NCBI GenBank assembly: GCA_011051475.1
Contig: DRLE01000077.1
Coordinates: forward strand, 1-9,075
Length of the DNA stretch: 9,075 bases
Direction of reading: 5' to 3'
Source of the DNA: Gammaproteobacteria bacterium
Lineage (GTDB): Bacteria; Pseudomonadota; Gammaproteobacteria; SZUA-229
The translations under genes and the position numbers were made by a program. How positions within the stretch are numbered: the first letter of the stretch is position 1; every line of letters begins with the position of its first letter. Shown piece by piece: positions 1 to 6,207 of this stretch. Below the pieces are notes generated by a model, which worked only from the letters and a program-made list of their open reading frames with translations, ran no database searches and was not told where the DNA came from.

Positions 1-608
1 TCGATATTGGATATGCCCAGCTCCGAGAAGCGGGCGCGCGAGATTTCAATATAGGCGACTTCTTTCTGTGCGCCGTCGATACTGATCTTGCGTACGCCCG
101 GTACCAGCAGCAGCTGTTCCTTGAGCAGGTCGGCATAGTCCTTGAGTTCACGGTAGCTGTAATGCTCGCCGGTGAGGGCATAGAACAGGCCGAAAACATC
201 ACCGAAGTCATCATAGACTACCGAGGGTTTGGCGCCGGGCGGCAGGGTGGACTGGACATCATGAACCTTGCGTCGCAGCTCGTCCCAGATATTGGGGAAG
301 TCCGGTTTCTTGTACTTGTCCTTGATAACAACGGTAACTTCGGAAAAGCCGTTTTGCGAAATCGACTCAACCCGTTTGAGCTGCTGCAGTTCCTGCACCG
401 CATTCTCGATATGGTAGGTTACCTCACGCTCGACCTCCTGCGGGGTGGCCCCGGGATAGGCAGTGTAGATCTTGGCCTGCTTGATAGTGAATTCGGGGTC
501 TTCCAGGCGGCTGATGTCCTGCAGTGCGGTAATGCCGCCGGCAAGAAACAGAATAATGAACAGCCAGGTGGTGACTTTTCGGGTAACTGAATACTCAGCA
601 ATATTCAT
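1..608 (-). CDS. RND efflux pump, inner-membrane permease subunit (N-terminal part, runs off the left edge)
   Basis: Translating the minus strand from the ATG at 608 gives about 202 residues with no stop before the window edge. It starts MNIAEYSVTRK, followed by a hydrophobic segment at about residues 12-31 (TM1). Then comes the porter-domain entry typical of the HAE1/AcrB superfamily: LEDPEF, a YPGATPQEVE motif near 52-61, and later LPPGAKP and the stretch VYDDFGDVFGLFYAL. Such pumps are about 1,000-1,050 residues, so roughly four fifths is missing. Family knowledge: a proton-driven trimeric inner-membrane antiporter that exports drugs, solvents or lipophilic compounds through an adaptor and an outer-membrane channel. 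The upstream adaptor gene ends 40 bases before this start, which is the usual pairing. No Shine-Dalgarno is visible at the start (AACCC precedes ATG), so coupling to the upstream gene is possible. Substrate cannot be deduced. Confidence 0.93.
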   Translation of the reverse strand, partial: MNIAEYSVTRKVTTWLFIILFLAGGITALQDISRLEDPEFTIKQAKIYTAYPGATPQEVEREVTYHIENAVQELQQLKRVESISQNGFSEVTVVIKDKYKKPDFPNIWDELRRKVHDVQSTLPPGAKPSVVYDDFGDVFGLFYALTGEHYSYRELKDYADLLKEQLLLVPGVRKISIDGAQKEVAYIEISRARFSELGISNI

Positions 609-648
609 GGGTTGTCTGCTGTCATGCAGCCGGGTTTGGCTGGGCCGG

Positions 649-1719
649 TCATTGTGCCTGGTCACCGGTTTCAAGCAGGGTGACTTTCATGCCGTCGCGC
701 AAAAAGGCTGCGCCGGCTACCACCACCCGGTCACCGGGTGACAGGCCTTCGACCTGTATGCGGGAGTCTTTCAGCAGACCGGTTTTCACCGCTTTGGGAT
801 GAACCGTCATGGTGTTTTCGTCCACCACCCAGACGGTGGCCTGCTTGTCGTTACTGGAAACCACGGCGGAAGCCGGCAGAGTAACGTACAGAGGCGCCTG
901 CTGCCCGCCAGCGATGGCGGTGGCGTAAACAGTGGTCGTCATGCCCGGCAGTATATTGTAGTCCTTTGGCGCATCCATTTTCAGGGTGACCTTGAAGGTC
1001 TTGGTTTTCGGGTCGGCCTTGGTGGTGGATTCAAGAAAAGTCAGGGGAAAGCGCTGCCCGGGAATGGAATCAAAAAGGGCATAAAACCTGTACCGCCTTT
1101 CACGGGTGGTGGCAATCATGATATTTTCAGGCACATCGATCTTGATTTTCAGCGCGGAAACATCTTCGAGTGAGAAGATGGTTTGCGAGGTATGTATCTC
1201 TTCGAAATTCTCCACGTGGCGCCTGGCGATGAGGCCGTCAAAATTCGCCCTGAGTCTGGTGTAGCGCAGATTCTGTTCAGCTTCCTCAAGACTGGAGCGG
1301 GCGCTGTAGTATTTGGCGCGAATTTCGTCGTAGTCGGCACGCGAGATCGCGCCCTTGTCTACCAGGCTGGCCGCGCGGTCGAAATTAGCCTTGGCCGTCT
1401 GAAAACTGGCCTTGCGGTCTTTCAGGGTAATCGTGAAATCGGTCGGGTCCAGTTCGGCAAGCACCTGGTCTTTCTTGACAAGGTCGCCCTCCCTGACATG
1501 GATCTTGATAATCTTGCCGCTGACGCGGAACGAAATATCGGCTTTCTGTATGGCATCGACCACGGCCGGGAATGATCGCGTGTCTTTAAGGCTGCCATCG
1601 TCTACGACAATGGTTTTGACCGGCCGCGAGGTGACGACGACAGGTGGCTCAGGCTGTTCACAGGCGGTAGTGAATGCCACGGAGGCCAGCAGTAATAAAA
1701 CAGTCGATTTAAGGTCCAT
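649..1719 (-). CDS. RND efflux periplasmic adaptor (membrane fusion) lipoprotein
   Basis: 356 residues. The N-terminus is a short signal sequence ending in a lipobox-like TTAC with Cys20, so the protein is probably lipid-anchored; Glu follows the Cys. The first barrel-sandwich (lipoyl-like) half lies at about 58-91 (VSGKIIKIHVREGDLVKKDQ), a short helical hairpin at about 92-152, and the second lipoyl half at about 153-185 (RLRANFDGLIARR). A beta-barrel domain follows at about 188-268 and a membrane-proximal domain to the end, containing LPASAVV (281-287) and the SPGDRVVVAG motif. This is the HlyD/AcrA family order and normal length. The role is to bridge the inner-membrane RND pump, encoded 40 bases downstream, to a TolC-type channel, which is not in this window. 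The start has only a weak GGA seven bases upstream. The gene lies 71 bases after nhaA with no terminator seen, so it may belong to the same transcript. Confidence 0.94.
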   Translation of the reverse strand: MDLKSTVLLLLASVAFTTACEQPEPPVVVTSRPVKTIVVDDGSLKDTRSFPAVVDAIQKADISFRVSGKIIKIHVREGDLVKKDQVLAELDPTDFTITLKDRKASFQTAKANFDRAASLVDKGAISRADYDEIRAKYYSARSSLEEAEQNLRYTRLRANFDGLIARRHVENFEEIHTSQTIFSLEDVSALKIKIDVPENIMIATTRERRYRFYALFDSIPGQRFPLTFLESTTKADPKTKTFKVTLKMDAPKDYNILPGMTTTVYATAIAGGQQAPLYVTLPASAVVSSNDKQATVWVVDENTMTVHPKAVKTGLLKDSRIQVEGLSPGDRVVVAGAAFLRDGMKVTLLETGDQAQ

Positions 1720-1790
1720 CAGATTATCCGGTCGGCCATGGCTACGGGTATGTGCTAGCAGCTGATATTACCATATGTCTCCGGCGGTTC

Positions 1791-2966
1791 TTATGCGCTT
1801 GATCGAGCCATACGCAGTATCAGATAGCCCACGATGCCGGCGGCAAACGATGCCAGCAGTACGGCCAGCTTGTCGGCCTGCTGGTAGAGGTTGCCGTCGG
1901 TAAAGGCCAGTGAATCGACAAACAGACTCATGGTAAAGCCGATACCGGTCAGCACGGAAACACCGTATAGCTGCAGCCAGCTGCTGTTCTCGGGAATTTT
2001 TGTCAGCCCCAGTTTGATCGCGATCCAGGTAAATCCGAAAACACCGATCTGCTTGCCAAGGAACAGGCCGGCCATAATGCCCAGCGGGACACCGGTGGTC
2101 ATCTGCTCCAGCGAAACATTGCGCAGGTCAACGCCGGCATTGACGAAGGCAAACAGCGGCAGGATGAAAAACGCCACCCAGAAGTGCAGTTCATGTTCCA
2201 TTTCCTTGGACATGGAAAAGCGCTCGCCGGTCTCCCTGTTGGTGCAGTTAAGCGGTATGGTAAAGGCCAGGGCCACGCCGGCCAGGGTGGCATGCACGCC
2301 GGACTTGAGCACGCTGACCCAGAGCACGACGCCGACAATAATGTAGGCGGCTTTTTTCGCCACCCCCATGCGGTTCATAATAATGAGTGTGGTAAGTGCA
2401 ATAGCGGCAATGGTTATCGACAGCGTGGACAGTTCAACGGTATAGAACAGGGCGATAATAACAATGGCGCCAAGGTCATCGATAATGGCCAGTGCCATGA
2501 GGAATACTTTCAGTGACAGCGGCACGCGTTTGCCGAGCAGCGCCAGTACGCCGAGGGCGAAGGCGATGTCGGTAGCGGTGGGAATGGCCCAGCCACGCAT
2601 GGCGGTAGGGTCGCCGTGATTGATATAGATATAGAACAGCGCTGGCACGACCATGCCGCCAATGGCGGCAATGCCGGGCAGGGCGATCTGTCCCGGTGTC
2701 GACAGCTGGCCTTCAAGGAATTCGCGTTTGACCTCCAGGCCGATAAGCAGGAAGAAAATGGCCATAAGGCCGTCATTGATCCAGAGCAGTAATGGCTTGG
2801 CGATATGCAGGTCGGCGAAGCGCACTTCCACCGGGGTCTGTAAAAAGGAAATGTAGTATTCGCTGAGAAACGAGTTTTTCAGCATCAGAGCAAACACTGT
2901 GGCAACAATCAGCAGGATGCCGGAGGAGGATTCCTTTTTAATGAATTCTTCAATTATATTGTTCAT
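1791..2966 (-). CDS. nhaA: Na+/H+ antiporter NhaA
   Basis: 391 residues, close to the 388 of Escherichia coli NhaA, and co-linear with it along most of its length. Key family residues are present: Asp133 in TATDIAFALG, the Asp163-Asp164 pair in IIDDLGA (the ion-binding site), the pH-responsive His225 in LKSGVHATLAG, and a Lys at 305 in LFLGKQIG corresponding to E. coli Lys300. The conserved LLWINDGLMAIFFLLIGLEVKRE stretch lies at about 60-82. It is a 12-helix inner-membrane electrogenic antiporter exchanging protons for Na+ or Li+, used for sodium tolerance and pH control. Its ATG overlaps the stop codon of the DUF2288 gene (ATGA, 2963-2966), and GGAAA sits about seven bases upstream, so translation is probably coupled. 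A second nhaA copy elsewhere in the genome cannot be excluded. Confidence 0.97.
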   Translation of the reverse strand: MNNIIEEFIKKESSSGILLIVATVFALMLKNSFLSEYYISFLQTPVEVRFADLHIAKPLLLWINDGLMAIFFLLIGLEVKREFLEGQLSTPGQIALPGIAAIGGMVVPALFYIYINHGDPTAMRGWAIPTATDIAFALGVLALLGKRVPLSLKVFLMALAIIDDLGAIVIIALFYTVELSTLSITIAAIALTTLIIMNRMGVAKKAAYIIVGVVLWVSVLKSGVHATLAGVALAFTIPLNCTNRETGERFSMSKEMEHELHFWVAFFILPLFAFVNAGVDLRNVSLEQMTTGVPLGIMAGLFLGKQIGVFGFTWIAIKLGLTKIPENSSWLQLYGVSVLTGIGFTMSLFVDSLAFTDGNLYQQADKLAVLLASFAAGIVGYLILRMARSSA

Positions 2967-3316
2967 GTCTGTTTCCGGTGTGGCCAGCTGATGTGGCCCT
3001 GGTGAATTTGATCTTTATTGCCATCGGTGACCGGCTGTATGAGTACCCAGGGTTTGACCACGGTCGACCAGAAAAGGGTGTTTTCCTGGTACCATGTCTT
3101 TGCCTGTTCATCGGATACCTTTGCAATGTCACCACTGGCCAGCCAGCGGCTGACCCTGTCCCTGTCATCCAGGGTGAAGGCCATGGCGACATCCAGCAGG
3201 TTGGTGTTTTCACTGATATAGATCAGCCAGCCGCCGGCAAAAAAACGCTGCAGTTCATGCCACTGGATCTGCGCGGTTTCATTATTGATATTGGCGCGTA
3301 GAACTTCTTTATCCAT
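2963..3316 (-). CDS. DUF2288 domain protein, small and soluble
   Basis: 117 residues. Residues 5-95 match what I know of the DUF2288 family: NxETAxIxWxELQRFFAxG at about 11-29, DVAxAFxxDD at about 42-51, a Trp-rich W(L)A segment near 58-60, SDEQAxxWxxE at 68-78 and a C-terminal KPWVLIQP at 88-95. The final 20 or so residues are an extra polar tail that overlaps the nhaA start. No signal peptide or membrane segment is visible, so it is predicted cytoplasmic. The family's biochemical function is unknown to me. Context is the only clue: its stop overlaps the nhaA start by four bases, so the two proteins are made together. The ATG at 3316 lacks a good Shine-Dalgarno and lies ten bases after a predicted stem in the leader, which suggests leader-controlled translation. 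Confidence 0.9.
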   Translation of the reverse strand: MDKEVLRANINNETAQIQWHELQRFFAGGWLIYISENTNLLDVAMAFTLDDRDRVSRWLASGDIAKVSDEQAKTWYQENTLFWSTVVKPWVLIQPVTDGNKDQIHQGHISWPHRKQT

Positions 3317-3325
3317 GGTTCTTGC

Positions 3326-3367
3326 CAGGGCCTGTTAACACTAAATCAATAGGCTCGGCCCTCCGGG
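3326..3367 (-). repeat. Leader-proximal copy of a two-copy imperfect repeat (copy 2), with closing stem
   Basis: Read on the minus strand this copy shares GAGCC, then TTTAGTGTTA, then CAGGCC with the copy at 3470-3507, the intervening bases being variable. Its ends form a perfect 6-bp inverted repeat, AGGGCC with GGCCCT (plus-strand 3357-3362 and 3327-3332), enclosing 24 bases. It ends ten bases before the DUF2288 start codon, so in a transcript from the promoter at about 3409 it would sit in the 5' leader. Whether it acts as RNA structure or as a DNA repeat is inference. Confidence 0.6.
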
Positions 3368-3408
3368 TTACGCCAGAAAAAACACCACTGGCGGAAAAAA
3401 CAGCGTTT

Positions 3409-3437
3409 ATTATACCTGCCATGCAGGTCCGTGCGCC
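3409..3437 (-). promoter_or_regulatory. Candidate promoter of DUF2288-nhaA with an abutting dyad
   Basis: A perfect TATAAT lies on the minus strand at 3414-3409. At a 17-base spacing the upstream hexamer (GGCGCA, 3437-3432) is a poor -35. The spacer next to the -10 is filled by an inverted repeat, ACCTGC-CAT-GCAGGT (plus-strand 3414-3428), placed where a regulator would block or remodel the promoter. The predicted transcript start near 3402 gives a leader of about 86 bases before DUF2288, which includes repeat copy 2. Confidence 0.45.
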
Positions 3438-3469
3438 GGTTTTTACGGAAAGATATCCGCCGCAAGTTT

Positions 3470-3507
3470 CACGGCCTGCTAACACTAAACCCGTTGGCTC
3501 TGCCGGG
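3470..3507 (-). repeat. Distal copy of the two-copy imperfect repeat (copy 1)
   Basis: Same core as 3326-3367 on the minus strand: GAGCC, TTTAGTGTTA (ten identical bases) and CAGGCC. The copies are offset by 144 bases. The outer bases CACGGCC (plus 3470-3476) can pair with GGGCGTG (3505-3511) with one mismatch, so a boundary stem is kept although its sequence differs from copy 2. This copy lies between the end of the Lcl_C gene and the candidate nhaA promoter, so it is not in the leader predicted from that promoter. Confidence 0.55.
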
Positions 3508-3511
3508 CGTG

Positions 3512-3530
3512 AAAAGCGGCTCGGCCTTTC
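3512..3530 (-). terminator. Weak candidate terminator after the mdh-lcl unit
   Basis: About 15 bases past the lcl stop, the minus strand reads AAAGGC-CGA-GCC-G-CTTTTC. This is a 7-bp stem with one bulged G, running into four T. It is short, and the T run is partly used in the stem, so it would be an inefficient intrinsic terminator at best. Confidence 0.25.
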
Positions 3531-3544
3531 TGGTGCAACAGCGC

Positions 3545-4585
3545 TCATTGGTCCGGTTTTAACCGGCCCTGGTCGGCGGAGGCAACCGGCCAGATATGGA
3601 ACTGTGGCAGGTACTTCTGGCCCACGCCTGTTGCGCCCTTGTCCATATACAGGGCCCAGGCCCAGTCCGGTTCATAGGTGCTGGTGGTCGATGACCAGTA
3701 CACGTCTTTTATATGGGTGAACAGCCCGGGGCCGGTCAGTGCCGGCCTGGCCCGGGCGCAGTCAACCAGCGATTCCAGCTCATTGATGTCAGGCAGGCGC
3801 CAGAAGCGCTCGTGCTGGTCCCGGTTCAGTTCGCTGACTCTGGCCAGCGCCTCGCACCAGGTTACCGGCGTATCGCTCAGGCTGGCGTTTTGTGCCCAGC
3901 ACAGGCCGGTCAGGTGGTCGATAACGGCATCGCCGGCGACGGAAAATCGTGGCTGTGGCCACGGGGTGCCAGCGCGGTATTCGCCATCCTGGCCGCTACC
4001 GGCACAGTCAATCAACCGGCCGTTCGCATCAAAGCAGTGTATCTGGCCGGTGGCCGCAAGCAGGCCATTGCTGCTGCCGCGCACCGGCCATAGCATGTAG
4101 GACTGGTCCTTGCCGCCATAAAACATGCGCGCCCCGCCCATGTGCACATACCAGGCATGGTCGGGACTGATGGCCGCCGATGTCGAGGTCCAGTACCAGT
4201 TCTGGAATACGCCGGTAAACGGATGGCCCTGCGGCAGGGCGGGGCGGGTTTGCTGGAAGTCGAGCAGGCTGCGAAGCTCACGGCGGTTGGGCAGGCGCCA
4301 GTCATCAAAGCCCAGGGATTGTTCGCGGTTCATGTCAGCGACAAAATCCAGCGCCTCCTGCCAGGCAAGCGGAAACTCGGCGATATTGGCGCTGCGTGTC
4401 CAGCACAGGCCGGTAACGCGATCCACGACAGTCTCGCCTTCGGCTTTAAAGCGAGGTTGAGGCCAGCTTTGTCCGGCTGCGAATTCAGCATCCTGGCCGC
4501 TGTTATTACAGGGTATTTCGATTCCCTGTTCGTTATAGCAATAAAGCTGACCGGTCGGCAGGCCGGTGAGTGGTGACGGCGGCAT
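3545..4585 (-). CDS. Double Lcl_C (DUF1566) domain protein
   Basis: 346 residues made of two homologous units, about 10-170 and 177-337. Each unit carries, in order, TGQ(L/I)xC, a second Cys before SGQDxE, AGxxWPQPRF, DxxTGLCW, a WRLP(N/D) motif (96-100 and 262-266), an ELxSL(L/V)D segment, a YW(T/S)ST motif (131-135 and 296-300) and a closing WPV. Three Cys recur at equivalent positions (16, 26, 61 and 184, 194, 229). The C-terminal domain of the Legionella collagen-like protein Lcl and many DUF1566 proteins share this fold, often linked to surface binding, but function here is unknown. Unlike many relatives it shows no signal peptide from this ATG, so it looks cytoplasmic unless exported otherwise. 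It follows mdh by 12 bases in the same frame and has no visible Shine-Dalgarno, which points to coupled translation. Confidence 0.85.
   Translation of the reverse strand: MPPSPLTGLPTGQLYCYNEQGIEIPCNNSGQDAEFAAGQSWPQPRFKAEGETVVDRVTGLCWTRSANIAEFPLAWQEALDFVADMNREQSLGFDDWRLPNRRELRSLLDFQQTRPALPQGHPFTGVFQNWYWTSTSAAISPDHAWYVHMGGARMFYGGKDQSYMLWPVRGSSNGLLAATGQIHCFDANGRLIDCAGSGQDGEYRAGTPWPQPRFSVAGDAVIDHLTGLCWAQNASLSDTPVTWCEALARVSELNRDQHERFWRLPDINELESLVDCARARPALTGPGLFTHIKDVYWSSTTSTYEPDWAWALYMDKGATGVGQKYLPQFHIWPVASADQGRLKPDQ
3550..3569 (-). other. Near-perfect inverted repeat at the 3' end of the Lcl_C gene
   Basis: CCGGTT-TT-AACCGG (3553-3566) is a perfect dyad, and GG and CC flank it at one mismatch on each side. 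It covers the last codons of the gene, ending three bases before the stop. It could form a tight hairpin at the 3' end of the message. There is no T run, so I do not call it an intrinsic terminator. Confidence 0.4.
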
Positions 4586-4597
4586 GATTGTTGTCGG

Positions 4598-5527
4598 CTA
4601 CATCGACCTGAGCAGATCGATGTCTTTTCTTACCAGCGAGGCAGAGTGATCGAACATGGCCTGTTCTTCTTTATTCATGTCCAGTTCGATAATATCGATC
4701 ACACCATTCTGTCCCAGCATGGCCGGTACGCCAATGGCAATATCGCTGTGACCGTATTCACCGTCAAGCAGGCAGACGGTCGGCAGAATACGGTTGCGGT
4801 TGTGTACAATGGCGTCAACCATTTCGGTTACCGATGCTGCCGGTGCGTCATAGGCGCTGCTGTTCTGGCGCAGGGCCAGAATCTCGGCGCCGCCGTTGCG
4901 GGTGCGCTCGACGATTGCCTCGAGCCGCTCCTTTTCGATGAATTTCTCAACCGGAATACCGGCGACGGTGCAGTAACGCAGCATTGGCACCATGGTGTCG
5001 CCATGGCCGCCGAGCACCATGGTGTTGATATCCATGCTGGAGAAACCGGTTTCCATGGCGATAAAACTGGCCATGCGGCTGGAATCGAGCACCCCGGCCT
5101 GGCCAAAAACACGATTGCGAGGCCAGCCTGTTTTGTGGAAAGCATGGTAGGTAATGACATCAACCGGGTTGGTGACAAACAGCAGGATGGCATCGGGTGC
5201 GTATTTCATTGCGCCCTCGACAATGCCGTCGATAATGGGAATATTGCTGGCCATAACATCCGAGCGTGACTGCCCGGGCTTGCGTGGCAGGCCGGCGGTT
5301 ATAATAATGAGCTCTGAATCGAGCATCAGCGCGTGGTCGGTGCTGCCAATCAGTCGGGTATCGTATGCAAACAGCGGTGCGACCTCCTGTATGTCCAGTG
5401 CGGCGCCCCTGGCCGCGCCATCGGATATATCCAGTAATACGATTTCCCGGCACAGGTTCCTGGCGGCGAGGAACTGGGCGGTTGACTCGCCGACGCGTCC
5501 GGCACCGACTATGGTGATCTTGTTCAT
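4598..5527 (-). CDS. mdh: Malate dehydrogenase, LDH-like type (NAD-dependent)
   Basis: 309 residues, the usual length for this family. The Rossmann motif GAGRVG is at 8-13 and the NAD ribose-binding Asp is at 33 (LLDI). The substrate loop reads GLPRKPGQSR: Arg82 sits where lactate dehydrogenases have Gln, which indicates oxaloacetate/malate specificity; Arg88 is the mobile-loop arginine. TNPVD gives Asn120, GVLDSSR gives Asp148 and Arg151, and GGHGDTMVP gives the catalytic His175. It interconverts malate and oxaloacetate in the cytoplasm (TCA cycle). The start is secure: AAAGGAG at 5536-5542 lies eight bases upstream of the ATG. It probably heads a two-gene unit with the Lcl_C gene, and a regulator gene ends 111 bases upstream. 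Substrate choice from Arg82 is a strong family-based inference, not proof. Confidence 0.95.
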   Translation of the reverse strand: MNKITIVGAGRVGESTAQFLAARNLCREIVLLDISDGAARGAALDIQEVAPLFAYDTRLIGSTDHALMLDSELIIITAGLPRKPGQSRSDVMASNIPIIDGIVEGAMKYAPDAILLFVTNPVDVITYHAFHKTGWPRNRVFGQAGVLDSSRMASFIAMETGFSSMDINTMVLGGHGDTMVPMLRYCTVAGIPVEKFIEKERLEAIVERTRNGGAEILALRQNSSAYDAPAASVTEMVDAIVHNRNRILPTVCLLDGEYGHSDIAIGVPAMLGQNGVIDIIELDMNKEEQAMFDHSASLVRKDIDLLRSM

Positions 5528-5559
5528 CTGTCTGGCTCCTTTATTCCCGGTTTACTGTA

Positions 5560-5590
5560 ACTATAGTGCTATTTCTGGCTTATCGACAGT
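5560..5590 (-). promoter_or_regulatory. Candidate mdh promoter
   Basis: In the 111-base gap before mdh the minus strand has TATAGT at 5565-5560, one mismatch from the consensus -10. The hexamer 17 bases further upstream is a poor -35 (TGTCGA). The implied start near 5553 gives a leader of about 26 bases that includes the strong AAAGGAG ribosome-binding site. Confidence 0.35.
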
Positions 5591-5638
5591 AAAGCGGGAT
5601 TTAAATTCAGCCATTGCCGGTTTTGCGCCAGTTATGTG

Positions 5639-6142
5639 CTAGAGGGCGTCTTCAATAAACCAGGCGGCAAAGGCATGGCGACCGGGCAGGTCGGCTTTTT
5701 TATAAACCGAGGATGCCTGCTGGCGTACGGTTTTTTCACGGGTGTCACGCAGGGCGGCAATTTCCTTCAGGCTGAGTCCTTTCAGCAGCAGCCAGCCCAC
5801 CTCCTTTTCGCTGGCGGTCAGCTGCCAGTCGTCAAACTGTCTGGCGATAACATGGCTGAGCCGGTTCCTGGCATCAGTCATATAGGGCTCGGGTCTGGGC
5901 AATGTCTGTTTCTGGCTGCTGAGTTCATGACGCAGCTTGCGGATTTCCAGGGCATGGCGACGCAGATCGAGCAGCAACCAGGCCAGCGCCAGCAATGACA
6001 GCGTCAGGATTACGCCTTCCTGTGCGACATGGGAGAAATCCGTGCCTTCCGACAGATCAAGAGCAATGTCGATGCCGCTGAGCAGAACAAAGCTGACAAA
6101 GATGATAATCAACAGGGATGCTTTGGGCTGAAAATCAAACAC
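5639..6142 (-). CDS. Membrane-anchored LuxR/NarL-type HTH regulator
   Basis: 167 residues from a GTG at 6142 (AGGA lies 11 bases upstream). Two hydrophobic segments at about 8-29 and 43-60 are followed by a charged, probably coiled-coil stretch (about 60-80) and a C-terminal GerE/LuxR DNA-binding domain at about 106-165. The last shows LTASEKEVGWLLLKGLSLKEIA, the recognition-helix region TREKTVRQQASSVYKKADL, and the terminal R-x-x-F-A-A-W segment. The short loop between the two helices is the only obvious place for input, and there is no receiver or PAS domain. It should bind DNA while held at the inner membrane. It is divergent from the cytochrome b561-like gene, sharing a 134-base intergenic region with two matching palindromes, and lies upstream of mdh on the same strand. 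Its targets are unknown; control of the divergent gene or of itself is inference. Confidence 0.88.
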   Translation of the reverse strand: MFDFQPKASLLIIIFVSFVLLSGIDIALDLSEGTDFSHVAQEGVILTLSLLALAWLLLDLRRHALEIRKLRHELSSQKQTLPRPEPYMTDARNRLSHVIARQFDDWQLTASEKEVGWLLLKGLSLKEIAALRDTREKTVRQQASSVYKKADLPGRHAFAAWFIEDAL

Positions 6143-6179
6143 GACAATGTTTTTCCTGAATACAAAGGCTTATGGTATC

Positions 6180-6191
6180 GGACAAATGTCC
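6180..6191. promoter_or_regulatory. Palindromic operator candidate, distal copy
   Basis: GGACA-AA-TGTCC, a perfect 5-bp dyad around a 2-base centre. On the minus strand it reads GGACATTTGTCC, identical to the second copy (6208-6219) except for one symmetric pair of changes. It is centred 28 bases from that copy and lies 38-49 bases upstream of the divergent regulator's GTG. Confidence 0.6.
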
Positions 6192-6207
6192 AATAAGGAA
6201 CCCTGGT

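Noticed and set aside
3371..3393. Inverted repeat CGCCAG/CTGGCG as a terminator
   Set aside because: The A/T run lies inside the loop, not after the stem, on either strand, so it does not have intrinsic terminator form.
3326..3507. Integron attC-like sites, because of GTTA motifs in the repeats
   Set aside because: The core G-TTRRRY is not met (GTTAGCA and GTTAACA), the elements are short and lack the paired R/L boxes, and no integrase is present.
3309..3548. 79-residue open frame on the minus strand between the Lcl_C gene and DUF2288
   Set aside because: It contains the two nucleotide repeats, which simply fall in the same frame (offset 144 bases), and it overlaps the DUF2288 start. No ribosome-binding site or recognisable domain; the region is better explained as regulatory.
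4012..4576. Long open frames on the plus strand opposite the Lcl_C and malate dehydrogenase genes
   Set aside because: They are shadows caused by codon bias in GC-rich genes; the minus-strand proteins carry clear family motifs.
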